A stretch of 64,000 bases of DNA from assembly GCA_002441005.1 (NCBI GenBank), contig DJWO01000009.1:372001-436000 (forward strand). Direction: 5' to 3'. How positions within the stretch are numbered: the first letter of the stretch is position 1; each line of letters starts with the position of its first letter. This DNA is from Candidatus Aminicenantes bacterium UBA6228. Lineage in GTDB: Bacteria; Acidobacteriota; Aminicenantia; Aminicenantales; Saccharicenantaceae. The translations under genes and the position numbers were made by a program. This document shows positions 33,357 to 42,350 of the stretch, in pieces. A model generated the notes under the pieces. That model ran no database searches and had not been told where the DNA came from. It was given only the letters and a program-made list of their open reading frames with translations.

Positions 33357-35420
33357 ATGGAAAAAGAAATAATTGAATATTTAGAAAAAAATAAAAACCC
33401 GGTCAGTTTGGTAAAACTGGCCAGGAGCCTCAACCTGAATAAGACAGAAAGGAAAAAATTAAAGGGACTGCTTGGCTATCTGGACAAAAAAGGGCTCCTC
33501 AAATTAAAGGGCGATAAAGTTCAGGCAATTCCCCGGAATAAAATCAGCCGGGGGATTATCTCTTTAAACAGGCGCGGCTTCGCTTTTGTCACTCCGGAGA
33601 CAGCTGAAGGCGGTTCAGCCGATATTTTTATTCCGCCCGGTCAGACGGCCGGGGCTCTGACCGGTGATTTAGTTGAGGTTATGGTCAGAGAAGAGGGGCC
33701 GAAAGGCAAAACAGAAGGACGGGTGACCAGAATATTAAGAAGAGGCCGGACCGCAATATTCGGGCTGTATCTTGAAATTAATTATCAGCCTTTTGCTCTG
33801 CCCCTGGATACGGTTCATGAAGAACCATTTCTGGTGAAACTGAGAAGCCGCCAGAGGCCGAAACCGGGTCAGATAATCGAAATCGATCGCCTATCTCTGG
33901 AGGTTAAGAAAATAATTGGCTATCAGGACGAACCAGGCGTAGATGTTAAAGTTGTTATTGACCAGTACAACCTGCTGGACAAGTTTGGACAGGAAGTGCT
34001 GGCCGAAGCAACAGCTCTGCCGGTGGCTCCCCGGCCTGAAGATTTTTCTGGACGGATAGATTATCGGGACTGGACAACCATCACCATTGACGGAGAAAAG
34101 GCTCAGGATTTCGATGATGCCCTGAGTATCAAAAAGCTGGCGACCGGCCATTATCTCCTGGGAGTCCACATAGCCGATGTCTCTCATTATGTTAAGCCAG
34201 GTTCCCCTCTTGACCAGGAAGCTTACCTTCGCGGAACCAGCGTTTATTTTCCGGATCTGACCCTGCCCATGCTGCCCGAAAAATTATCCAATGATCTGTG
34301 CAGCTTGAGACCCAGGGTGCCCCGCTTGGCAGTCTCAGCCTTGATAGAAATAGACGAGAGAGGCAATATTATTCAGACTGATTTTCACCCGTCAATTATT
34401 CAGACCTCGGAGAGAATGACCTACACTTCCGTCTATAAAATCTTTCAGGGAGATCCGGAGGAACGGCGACGCTACAGTTACCTTCTCAACGATCTGTTCG
34501 TTATGAGGCACCTGGCTCAGGTGCTTAAAGCCCGCCGGCTCAAGCAGGGCAGCCTGGATTTCGATTTACTCGAGCCAGAACTGGTCTACCAGGAAGGACT
34601 GCTGACAGCGGTGGTGCCTTCCGAGCGAAATGAGGCCCATTGCCTGGTTGAAGAATTTATGTTAGCGGCCAATGTGGCAGTCGCCACTTATCTAACTGAA
34701 CTTAATTATGGCTGTCTCTACCGGGTTCATCCGGCCCCGACCAGATCCGACCTGGAAAAATTAAGGAGCCTGCTGGTTCACTTTGGCCTGGAATTGCCGC
34801 GGGCCAGCCAGATAAAGTCAGCTAACCTCCAGAAAATTATTGAAAATTTTAAAGGCCAGCCTGAAGAAAAATTCATCACCATTCAGGTTCTAAGGTCAAT
34901 GCGGCTGGCTGTTTATTCTGACCAGAACTGCGGCCACTTTGGACTGGCTCAGCCGGTTTATGCCCATTTTACTTCGCCCATCCGGCGCTATCCTGATCTG
35001 GTTGTTCATCGCCTGTTAAAAAGAGCCTTGACCGGGAAAAAGCCCAGACCTCTGCCCTTAGCAGACCTGGCCTTGCACTGTTCCCAGCGGGAACGCCTGG
35101 CCGATGAGGCCGAAAGATCCCTCATCCAGTGGAGAATAATGCGCCTGCTCAAAGACAAACTGGGCGAGGACTTCAGCGGGATAATAACCGACATCAACCG
35201 GGCAGGACTCGTCGTCGAGCTGGATGACTATTTTATAGACGGCCTGATACCTTACTCGGCCCTGGGTGATGACTATTTCCTGAAAAGAGATGAGAAAACT
35301 CTGCGCGGGCGGAGAAGCGGAGTTACCTTCTCCCTTGGAGAAAAAGTAAGAGTCAAAATGGTTAGCTGCAACCCCATTTTAAGAAAGGTTGAGTTTACTC
35401 TGGCGCATAAAATTGATTAA
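33357..35420 (+). CDS. rnr: Ribonuclease R (RNB-family 3'-5' exoribonuclease)
   Basis: It degrades structured RNA 3' to 5'. The N-terminal winged-helix (EYLEKNKNPVSLVKLA) is followed by cold-shock domains (RGIISLNRRGFAFVTPE). The RNB core has the acidic metal-binding cluster DGEKAQDFDDALS (about 245-257). A C-terminal S1 domain (GIITDINRAGLVVELDDYFIDGLIPYSAL) ends the 687-residue protein. It lacks the long basic tail of E. coli RNase R. The next gene downstream is the SelB-tail-like protein, possibly on the same message. Confidence 0.95.
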   Translation: MEKEIIEYLEKNKNPVSLVKLARSLNLNKTERKKLKGLLGYLDKKGLLKLKGDKVQAIPRNKISRGIISLNRRGFAFVTPETAEGGSADIFIPPGQTAGALTGDLVEVMVREEGPKGKTEGRVTRILRRGRTAIFGLYLEINYQPFALPLDTVHEEPFLVKLRSRQRPKPGQIIEIDRLSLEVKKIIGYQDEPGVDVKVVIDQYNLLDKFGQEVLAEATALPVAPRPEDFSGRIDYRDWTTITIDGEKAQDFDDALSIKKLATGHYLLGVHIADVSHYVKPGSPLDQEAYLRGTSVYFPDLTLPMLPEKLSNDLCSLRPRVPRLAVSALIEIDERGNIIQTDFHPSIIQTSERMTYTSVYKIFQGDPEERRRYSYLLNDLFVMRHLAQVLKARRLKQGSLDFDLLEPELVYQEGLLTAVVPSERNEAHCLVEEFMLAANVAVATYLTELNYGCLYRVHPAPTRSDLEKLRSLLVHFGLELPRASQIKSANLQKIIENFKGQPEEKFITIQVLRSMRLAVYSDQNCGHFGLAQPVYAHFTSPIRRYPDLVVHRLLKRALTGKKPRPLPLADLALHCSQRERLADEAERSLIQWRIMRLLKDKLGEDFSGIITDINRAGLVVELDDYFIDGLIPYSALGDDYFLKRDEKTLRGRRSGVTFSLGEKVRVKMVSCNPILRKVEFTLAHKID

Positions 35421-35448
35421 AAGGCCAGGAAAGTAAGAGAACAACAAG

Positions 35449-36552
35449 ATGAGCTCAATGGTGAATGTTTTTTATGCCCTGCCCGGTAAGGAGTGGCCTG
35501 AAATATCCCGGACAGAAAATAAGACCGGCCAGATCACAAACAGCCAGGGTCAGTTTCAGGCAAAAATAGAGACGACCTGTCTGGCTTCACCCGGGTTCAA
35601 CCTTCCTTACCTGAGAGTAGAAGCCAGCCTGCCGTTTGACCTCAGATGGGGCGACAGTTTTCACCTTAAACTTCCAGGCTCTGAGCTGACCATCTGGCTC
35701 AGAGTTATTTACCCCCAGGCAAGCCAGATGAAAAAGATAAAAAAAGAGGAAAACCTAATCCAGCGGCTGGATAGATTTGCTGGCGGGGAGAAATCCATGT
35801 TGCTGGCCCTGACCGAAGAGGCCGGGATCAAAGGTCTACGTCAACCAGAGATGGAAGCTTTTTGCCGGTTGGTTTCCTCCCGGCTCAGCCAGTTAGCGGC
35901 GGCTCTCGAAAAAGAGGGCCAGCTCTTTATCCTGGAATTTTCACCTCTTTTTCTCCTGAGCAGGAACAGCTTTGATTTTCTGGCCGGGAAAATGATGAGC
36001 TTTATTCAAGATTATCATCAGCGCCGGCCAGGGGAAACCGGAGCCCCGATAAAAAATCTCAAAGAGAAATTCAGGGTTCCAAAGCCAGTTCTCTGGCTGG
36101 CTCTTAACCGGCTGTTAAAGAATAGGCAAATAAAAATCAGCGGTGAGCAGGTTTCTCTCCGGGGTTTTGAAACCAGCTTGTCGGCAGAAGAAAATGAGAT
36201 TATGGCTGCCATTGAAAAGATGCTTCTTGACCAGAAGTTTTCTGCTTTCTCCCTCGACGAACTGGCCAGGACATTTAAGGTCCATCCCAGCCGTCTGGAG
36301 ACCATGGTTGAACTTCTTCTTCAGAAAAAGAAAATAGTGGAGAGCCGCGAAGGATTTATCCTGCCAGTCAGCTGGCTGGAAGAAATAAAAAACCAGCTGG
36401 CTGAAAAAAAGAAGCGTGGTCAGAGAGAATTAATGGTTAGCGAGTTTAAAGAAATGACCGGGCTATCAAGAAAATATGCTATTCCTCTTCTCGAATTTCT
36501 GGATGAGTTAGGGCTGACCCGCCGTCTTGGCTCAAAGAGATTGATAGTCTAA
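35449..36552 (+). CDS. SelB C-terminal-like protein (winged-helix array) without GTPase domains
   Basis: The 367-residue protein reads like the C-terminal half of the selenocysteine elongation factor SelB. Residues about 35-90 resemble the end of the third EF-Tu-like barrel (ETTCLASPG, LRWGDSFHLKL, ELTIWLRVI). Four winged-helix-like units follow, the last with the SelB hallmark SRKYAIPLLEFLDELGLTRR (340-359). In SelB this part binds the SECIS RNA hairpin. No G-domain exists here: there is no P-loop and no NKxD motif, and upstream lies the complete rnr gene. It may be a stand-alone RNA-binding protein or half of a split SelB. I see no selenocysteine genes nearby. Confidence 0.7.
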   Translation: MSSMVNVFYALPGKEWPEISRTENKTGQITNSQGQFQAKIETTCLASPGFNLPYLRVEASLPFDLRWGDSFHLKLPGSELTIWLRVIYPQASQMKKIKKEENLIQRLDRFAGGEKSMLLALTEEAGIKGLRQPEMEAFCRLVSSRLSQLAAALEKEGQLFILEFSPLFLLSRNSFDFLAGKMMSFIQDYHQRRPGETGAPIKNLKEKFRVPKPVLWLALNRLLKNRQIKISGEQVSLRGFETSLSAEENEIMAAIEKMLLDQKFSAFSLDELARTFKVHPSRLETMVELLLQKKKIVESREGFILPVSWLEEIKNQLAEKKKRGQRELMVSEFKEMTGLSRKYAIPLLEFLDELGLTRRLGSKRLIV

Positions 36553-36572
36553 ACCAGCTTGAGCGGCTGAGG

Positions 36573-38690
36573 CTATTTTTTCTCTTCAGGTTCTTCTTCT
36601 TTCTGTTCCGGCTGTTTTTTGGTCAGGGCTGATTTCAACATTTCGGCGAAGAAGCCAAATTTAGCCTCTTGCTTGGCTGCTTCGAGTTCAACCTGGATGG
36701 TTTTGTCCTCGGCTTCTGCTCCGTCTTCTGCTTCTTCTTTCTGAGCCTTAACTGCCTCCAGTGCTTCTATTTCAGATTCTTCCTCGACAATTCTTTCCTC
36801 AATCAGCCGACGGTCGCTTTTTTTTGGCTTGAACTTTTTCTCTTCAACTGGCCCTTTCTTCTTTTTAGCCAGCTTCTCTTCTTTCTCCTTTTCTTTGCCC
36901 TTTTTAACCGGTTCGAGAGTAACTTTGATTTCAGGCTGTTGAGCAGGGGTGATAACCGCTTCTGGCGCCCGGGTTCCTTCCTCTACCTCTTCAGCCCCGG
37001 GCTGCTCCGATTTTTCGGTCACAGCAGATTCCTGGCTGACTGCGGGCCTGGCTTCAGCTCCACTGCCAGCCAGCTGCTCGGCCAATGATTCCAGGAATGA
37101 GGCAGCTGCTTTTTCTTCCTCAACAGGAACTTCCTTCGGTTCAAGCGACTCCTGATAGATATAAATACCTTCTTTTTTCTCTGAAGCTACAAATTCAGGA
37201 GCATTATTCAGTACATATTCAACATCTTCAGCGGTCGTAGCCTGGAGCAGGTCAACCAGATGGTAGGCCCGGAGAAAATGCAAAGAGCGGTTATTACCGG
37301 TCAGCTCCGGTGTCTTGAAGACTTTTACCAGCAACTGCCGCAGATCTAATCCTTGGCTTTCTTCTTGCCTGCCCAGCAAGTAAGCAACTGCTTCTCTGTC
37401 CAGATTCAGGGTCTTATTGGCCAGGGCCAGGGTAAAGACTTCTTCCTTGGTCAAACTAAAGCGGCCAGTGGCCGGATCATATTCCAGCTGGTAGGTGGCT
37501 GTCTTTTTCTTGGATTTCTTGATCCAGAAAGTAAAGGCATCCTGGGCCTTCCGGTTAATAGTCAGACTTGTCCCCTGAGGAATATTATTGGCTCGGAAAT
37601 ACTCGCCCAGTCCCAGGAAATAATTCCCCTCGGGATAATAATAAACGGTATAGGCTTTGCCATCTTCGTCATCTACAAGCTGATATTCTCGTGAGGTAAA
37701 TTCGCGGGACAGACTTCTGGGAAGCCGGATTGCACCCGATAAAACTTCTCGCCAAGTCAGATAGACTTTAAACGGAAAAGAATCAATCCGGGCGTACTGC
37801 AGGCCCTCACCCTGCCCGAGATCAGGGACTGAAGCCAAGGGACTGGAAATCGGCAGGCCTTCAGGCAGCCTGTTTAGCACACTCTTCAGGTGCCATTTGC
37901 CCCAGTTAGCAGTCGACAGGCAGATAAAATCACGGCGGTATTTCTTCTCGAGCCAGGCATTTAAACTCAAACAATAAAGCTCAAAGAGATCACTGGATGG
38001 CTCCAGGCCAAAATACTTCTTCACTATTTCTTCAGTCGAGAGAGAAAACTGGGCCACCAATAGCTCGTCAGAAATTTCTTTGATTTTTTCTTCAGGAATC
38101 TCAATCCTTTTGGAACTTAATTGCCAGAAATCATTCCAGCCAAAGAAAGCAGGTGAGCTGCTCAGGGCTTTTCTCAAGTTTCTCTCGAGGGCTTTAATAT
38201 CCTTCTCCGTCATTGGCAGTTCAGTCTGCCGCGGGTCGCGTTCCTCCCCAAGGATCTCAGGCTCTTTCCCCTGCCCGTCAGGATTGGAGGGCAACAAGAC
38301 TTCGGTTTTAGTCTTTTTCATGTAATCAAGATAGCGCCGGAAAGACCCCCCGCCATCATAATCGACTTCCAGCATTTCATAAGGGAAATTAGGCAGCCTG
38401 GTCTTGTTTACAACTTTAAGAACCACTCCACCCTGAAAATGCTCGGTAGCTTTGCTACCGACCTGGAGATTTTCATCATATTCTTTATAGATAAAATCTC
38501 CAATTTCATAACGGGCATTGGGATCATAAATTTTAACGGCCTGATGCCGTTCGCTGGCCGTCTTGGCAAAAGCCAGCTTCCCGGTCAGTTCAGCCGCCGG
38601 CCAGGGCCGGTTGGTCCTGATTAGTTCTTGCTCGACTACAGCCATATCTTCAGGGGTAATGGCCGTAATTTTTAAATTTTCTTTATCCAT
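36573..38690 (-). CDS. Unknown 705-residue protein with HTH-like region and charged tail
   Basis: I do not recognise a family. Residues 1-140 contain a WPAAELTGKLAF helical start and a beta-rich stretch (YEIGDFIYKEY, GGVVLKVVNKT, YEMLEVDYDGGGSFRRY). Residues about 160-270 look like a winged-helix unit (FFGWNDFWQLSSKRI, then STEEIVKKYFGLEPSSDLFELYC, then FICLSTANWGKWHL). Residues 290-500 are an alpha/beta region with a PEGNYFLGLGEYFRAN stretch. The last 180 residues are low-complexity Lys/Glu/Ala, probably disordered. There is no signal peptide. It is 3 nt downstream of argF and the last gene of the cPGS-arcC-argF operon. Confidence 0.7.
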   Translation of the reverse strand: MDKENLKITAITPEDMAVVEQELIRTNRPWPAAELTGKLAFAKTASERHQAVKIYDPNARYEIGDFIYKEYDENLQVGSKATEHFQGGVVLKVVNKTRLPNFPYEMLEVDYDGGGSFRRYLDYMKKTKTEVLLPSNPDGQGKEPEILGEERDPRQTELPMTEKDIKALERNLRKALSSSPAFFGWNDFWQLSSKRIEIPEEKIKEISDELLVAQFSLSTEEIVKKYFGLEPSSDLFELYCLSLNAWLEKKYRRDFICLSTANWGKWHLKSVLNRLPEGLPISSPLASVPDLGQGEGLQYARIDSFPFKVYLTWREVLSGAIRLPRSLSREFTSREYQLVDDEDGKAYTVYYYPEGNYFLGLGEYFRANNIPQGTSLTINRKAQDAFTFWIKKSKKKTATYQLEYDPATGRFSLTKEEVFTLALANKTLNLDREAVAYLLGRQEESQGLDLRQLLVKVFKTPELTGNNRSLHFLRAYHLVDLLQATTAEDVEYVLNNAPEFVASEKKEGIYIYQESLEPKEVPVEEEKAAASFLESLAEQLAGSGAEARPAVSQESAVTEKSEQPGAEEVEEGTRAPEAVITPAQQPEIKVTLEPVKKGKEKEKEEKLAKKKKGPVEEKKFKPKKSDRRLIEERIVEEESEIEALEAVKAQKEEAEDGAEAEDKTIQVELEAAKQEAKFGFFAEMLKSALTKKQPEQKEEEPEEKK

Positions 38691-38693
38691 TGG

Positions 38694-39614
38694 TTATTTT
38701 TTCCCCATTAGAATCATCATTATGACTTTTTGGACATGTAATCTATTTTCAGCCTGATCATAGACTATAGAATTGGGCGAATCAATAATCTCATCTGTTG
38801 CTTCTTCTCCCCGGTGGGCCGGCAGGCAGTGCATGAAATAAGTTCCAGGCTTAGCTCTGGAAAATAATTCCCGGTTAACCTGATAAGGAGCAAAAATCTT
38901 CTTTCTGGTTTCCTTTTCTGTTTCCTGGCCCATCGAGGCCCAGACATCAGTATAGATGGCATCTGCCTCTTTAACCGCTTCGGCCGGGTCATTAGTAATG
39001 GTCAGTTCAAAATCAGTGCCGTGCCCATCTTCCCTGGCCCAGTCTATAATCTCGGCTTTGGGCTCATAGCCAGGCGGAGTCGCTACCGCCATTTTCATCC
39101 CGGCTTTAGCTGCAGCCAGCATCAGGCTGTGAGCCACATTGTTGCCATCACCGACATAAGCCAGCTTCAGGCCAGCCAGGCTACCCTTCTTTTCCAGCAA
39201 AGTGAAAAAGTCAGCCATGGCCTGGCAGGGATGGAGGAGATCAGTCAGGGCATTGATGACTGGCAGCCTGGTGCTTTCTGCCAGTTCGAGGATGATATTA
39301 TGTCCAAAGGTCCTGATCATAATCCCATCAACCCAGCGCTCGAGGTTTTTACCTATATCCCGGACGCTTTCGCGAGAACCCATTTGAATATCAGATGGGG
39401 CTAGATAAATAGCTTCACCGCCCAATTGCAGCATGCCGACTTCAAAGGTCATTCTCGTCCGGAGAGAAGGTTTCTGAAAAATCATAGCCAGAATTTTATC
39501 TTTCAGCACCGAGCGGTATTTCCCTGGATTTTTCTTCATCTTTTCGGTCATATCCAGAATTTCATTGAATTCATAACGGCTCAAATCATGGATGGTAATA
39601 AAATCCTTTCTCAT
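38694..39614 (-). CDS. argF: Ornithine carbamoyltransferase
   Basis: It catalyses the reversible reaction of carbamoyl phosphate and ornithine to citrulline. The carbamoyl-phosphate loop is SLRTR (50-54), HPCQ is at 128-131, and the ornithine-site HCLPAHR is near 263. The 306-residue length is standard. Its ATG overlaps the arcC stop (ATGA). With carbamate kinase in the same operon, a catabolic role (citrulline to ATP) is as likely as arginine synthesis. No arginine deiminase or other arg gene is nearby. Confidence 0.93.
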   Translation of the reverse strand: MRKDFITIHDLSRYEFNEILDMTEKMKKNPGKYRSVLKDKILAMIFQKPSLRTRMTFEVGMLQLGGEAIYLAPSDIQMGSRESVRDIGKNLERWVDGIMIRTFGHNIILELAESTRLPVINALTDLLHPCQAMADFFTLLEKKGSLAGLKLAYVGDGNNVAHSLMLAAAKAGMKMAVATPPGYEPKAEIIDWAREDGHGTDFELTITNDPAEAVKEADAIYTDVWASMGQETEKETRKKIFAPYQVNRELFSRAKPGTYFMHCLPAHRGEEATDEIIDSPNSIVYDQAENRLHVQKVIMMILMGKK

Positions 39615-40597
39615 CTTTGTCCTCCGATGGCTAAGTTTGAGCTGGCTGAGGCAGCTGAGACAATTCTCGTTCCGGACCGGTTAATCAGAGCAGCTTTCAG
39701 ATGACTGGCTGAGGTAATAAGAACTTCTTTCCCCCCGGCTTCAATATACTCAATAGCCGCTCTAATTTTTGGACCCATGGAACCGGCGGGGAACTCTCCC
39801 TCTTCCAGATATTTCCTGGCTTCTTCTACTGTAATGACAGGCAGAGGTGTCTGGTCAGGCCGCCCAAAATGATAATAGACACGGGGAATGCCAGTCAGAA
39901 TAATGAACAATTCAGCTCCAACTTCTCTGGCTAAAAGGCTTGAAGCGTAGTCTTTATCAATGACGGCCTCTACCCCTTCATACAGGCCGCGGCTATTGAT
40001 GATAACCGGGATGCCGCCGCCTCCGGCTGCAATCACTACCCGGCCAGACATGACCAGATCTCTGACCATCCATTTGGGGACAATATCAATCGGCAGAGGA
40101 GAAGGGACAACCCGCCTGAAACCCCGCCCCGCATCTTCTACCATTGTCCATTTCTTTTGCCGGGATAGCTGTTGAGCCCTGAATTTAGGGTAAAAAGGGC
40201 CAACCGGCTTGGTCGGCTTCCCGAAAGCCGGATCGTCTTTATCTACTACCACCTGGGTTATAATGGTGGCTACATCCTTATCTATCGATTGACGCCGAAG
40301 CTCATTAATGATGGCCTTTTCCAGCATGAAACCCATGCTGCCTTCAGTCATGGCGTCACAGACATCAAGGCTGAAAGGCGGAATTTTATTGGCCGCTTCT
40401 TCCATTTGAATCAGCAAATTTCCCACCTGGGGGCCATTCCCATGAACAACAATAAGCTCATAGCCCTTTTTGATGATCTGGACCATGAGTTCAGCTGCCT
40501 TCTGGGCCTGGCGCATTTGCTCTGCCTGTAAACCTTTCTGGTTTTCAGGCAGAATGGCATTTCCGCCAAAAGCAATCAGTGCAACTTTCGCCTTCAT
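39611..40597 (-). CDS. arcC: Carbamate kinase
   Basis: It transfers phosphate between carbamoyl phosphate and ADP, making ATP, CO2 and ammonia in the catabolic direction. This 328-residue amino-acid-kinase-fold protein has LIAFGGNAILP at the start, VVHGNGPQVGN (near 51), the GKPTKPVGPFY segment typical of carbamate kinases, VIAAGGGGIPV and the late GSMGPKIRAAIEYI. Its stop overlaps argF. The gene lies 78 nt downstream of the cPGS-like gene. Confidence 0.95.
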   Translation of the reverse strand: MKAKVALIAFGGNAILPENQKGLQAEQMRQAQKAAELMVQIIKKGYELIVVHGNGPQVGNLLIQMEEAANKIPPFSLDVCDAMTEGSMGFMLEKAIINELRRQSIDKDVATIITQVVVDKDDPAFGKPTKPVGPFYPKFRAQQLSRQKKWTMVEDAGRGFRRVVPSPLPIDIVPKWMVRDLVMSGRVVIAAGGGGIPVIINSRGLYEGVEAVIDKDYASSLLAREVGAELFIILTGIPRVYYHFGRPDQTPLPVITVEEARKYLEEGEFPAGSMGPKIRAAIEYIEAGGKEVLITSASHLKAALINRSGTRIVSAASASSNLAIGGQR

Positions 40598-40675
40598 CTT
40601 CTGCCGCCTTAACCTTGCCTGTTTTTATCTTCTGTGATTTTTCCCGGTAGCGTCCATTCCTGCCGTCACTCAGGT

Positions 40676-41980
40676 TCAAAATTCCTTTAAAACAGATTTA
40701 ATATTGGGCTGGCCAATTTCCTCAAGTTCATAGCGCACCCGGAGCATGGGTTTGTTAACTTTAATTACCCGGTTGAGATCAATAGGCGTAGCGCTTATCA
40801 CCAGATCACAATCTATTTTGTTGATGGTGGCAGCCAGTTCTCTCGTCTGTTTTTCTCCGTAACCCATAGCTGGCAGCACCTTATCCAGATGGTTATATTT
40901 TTCAAAGGTCTTTTTAATGCTGCCCACAGCATATGGCCTGGGGTCAATGATCAAGGCTGCTTTGTATTTCTGAGCAGCCACAATGCCCGCTCCATAGCGC
41001 ATACCACCATGAGTCAGAGTCGGCCCATCCTCAATGACCAGAACCTTTTTACCGGTAATTTGAGAGCCGTCATCAACAAAAATTGGTGAATTGGCTTTAA
41101 TGACTTTAGCCCTGGGGTTAATCTTCTTGATGTTATCCATCACCAGTTGAATTTTTTCCGGCTCAGCTGTATCCATTTTATTAACGACATAGACGTCAGC
41201 CCGGCGGAAATTGGTTTCACCGGGATGATAACTTAGCTCATGACCAGCCCGGTGAGGGTCAACCACGACTATTTCCAGATCTGATTTATAGAAAGAAAAA
41301 TCATTATTACCGCCGTCCCAGATGATGACGTCGGCTTCCTTTTCCGCCTGTTTCAGAATAGCGCCATAATCAACACCGGCATAAACGATGATACCATTAT
41401 CAATATGGGGTTCATATTCTTCTCTCTCTTCAATTGTGCATTCATACCGGTCAAGGTCTTCATAAGTAGCAAATCTCTGAACCTTCTGCTTTTCCAGGTC
41501 GCCATAGGGCATAGGATGCCTGATGACCACCACCCGGCGCCCTTTAGCCTTCAGGGTCAGAGCAACTTTTCTGGTGGTCTGGCTTTTGCCCGAACCGGTT
41601 CTGATCGCGCAGACAGAAACTACCGGTTTACGGCTCTTAATCATCGTATCATCCGGACCGAGCAGAACAAAGCTGGCCCCCGCCCCCATCACCTCCGAGG
41701 CCTTGTGCATCACATAGTCATGAGGAACATCGCTATAAGCGAAATGGACCTCATCGACCTTATATTTCTGGATGAGATCAGTCAATTCAGATTCAGCATA
41801 GATTGGAATTCCTTTGGCATAAAGCTTTCCGGCCAGAGCCGCCGGATATTTTCTGCCTTCAATATCCGGGATCTGGGTAGCAGTAAAAGCTACTACCTGG
41901 TAATCTGGGTTATCACGAAAATAGACATTGAAATTGTGAAAATCACGTCCGGCCGCTCCCATAATAATGACTTTTCTCAT
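40676..41980 (-). CDS. Cyclic 2,3-diphosphoglycerate synthetase-like P-loop GTPase
   Basis: This 434-residue protein begins with a Rossmann-like unit (RKVIIMGAAGRDFHNFNVYF). It then has a P-loop (CAIRTGSGKSQTTRKV, near 132), a WDGGNNDFSFY Walker-B-type block and a nucleotide-base motif VVNKMD. This is the layout of the archaeal cyclic 2,3-diphosphoglycerate synthetase family and its bacterial relatives, usually annotated as GTPases. In methanogens cPGS makes an osmolyte; no such role is shown for bacteria. ATG 41980 has AAGGAG 8 nt upstream. As first gene of an operon with carbamate kinase and OTCase, it may act in carbamoyl-phosphate or nucleotide metabolism, but this is inference. Confidence 0.8.
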   Translation of the reverse strand: MRKVIIMGAAGRDFHNFNVYFRDNPDYQVVAFTATQIPDIEGRKYPAALAGKLYAKGIPIYAESELTDLIQKYKVDEVHFAYSDVPHDYVMHKASEVMGAGASFVLLGPDDTMIKSRKPVVSVCAIRTGSGKSQTTRKVALTLKAKGRRVVVIRHPMPYGDLEKQKVQRFATYEDLDRYECTIEEREEYEPHIDNGIIVYAGVDYGAILKQAEKEADVIIWDGGNNDFSFYKSDLEIVVVDPHRAGHELSYHPGETNFRRADVYVVNKMDTAEPEKIQLVMDNIKKINPRAKVIKANSPIFVDDGSQITGKKVLVIEDGPTLTHGGMRYGAGIVAAQKYKAALIIDPRPYAVGSIKKTFEKYNHLDKVLPAMGYGEKQTRELAATINKIDCDLVISATPIDLNRVIKVNKPMLRVRYELEEIGQPNIKSVLKEF

Positions 41981-42350
41981 TTCCAAGCTCCTTATCATAA
42001 TTTTTTTATAATTAGCTTGATTGCTATCCTGACCGGCAATCAAGAACTATAAGTATAGCAAAAAACAGGGGTTAAAGTCTAATTGAATCCCGGCAGCAGA
42101 ATCTGGCCTTTAATCAATTTCAGCCAGCGCGATGAGACAGTGCCCGGCTGGTTTTCTAACTTTTCTTTGTGCTCGCCAGGTTATTCTTTTTTTGGTCCTG
42201 AAATTTCTTCAAAAGCCGCCTTTGATGGTCAGCCTCTGCCTTTCTCACCCTTTGCCAGCCTGGTTTTTGACGATTACCAATGGTCTTACTCACCGATTCA
42301 CCTCCTGCCCATCAACTGGCAGCCGATAAAAATTTGCATTTAGGCCGCAA
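41981..42350. other. Intergenic region, no gene seen
   Basis: The 370 nt between the cPGS-like gene and the phosphodiesterase gene (both minus) hold no convincing gene. A plus-strand open frame at 42083-42343 has no ribosome site and an odd composition rich in Pro, Phe, Ser and Trp. AT-rich sequence at 41990-42070 probably contains the promoter of the cPGS-arcC-argF operon. Confidence 0.4.

Noticed and set aside
39021..39404. Long plus-strand frames opposite argF and arcC
   Set aside because: They are antisense to genes with intact catalytic motifs and have no ribosome sites; they are shadows of codon bias.
42083..42343. 86-codon plus-strand frame between the cPGS-like and phosphodiesterase genes
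   Set aside because: No ribosome site or promoter, an odd residue mix, and it lies across the upstream region of a minus-strand operon.
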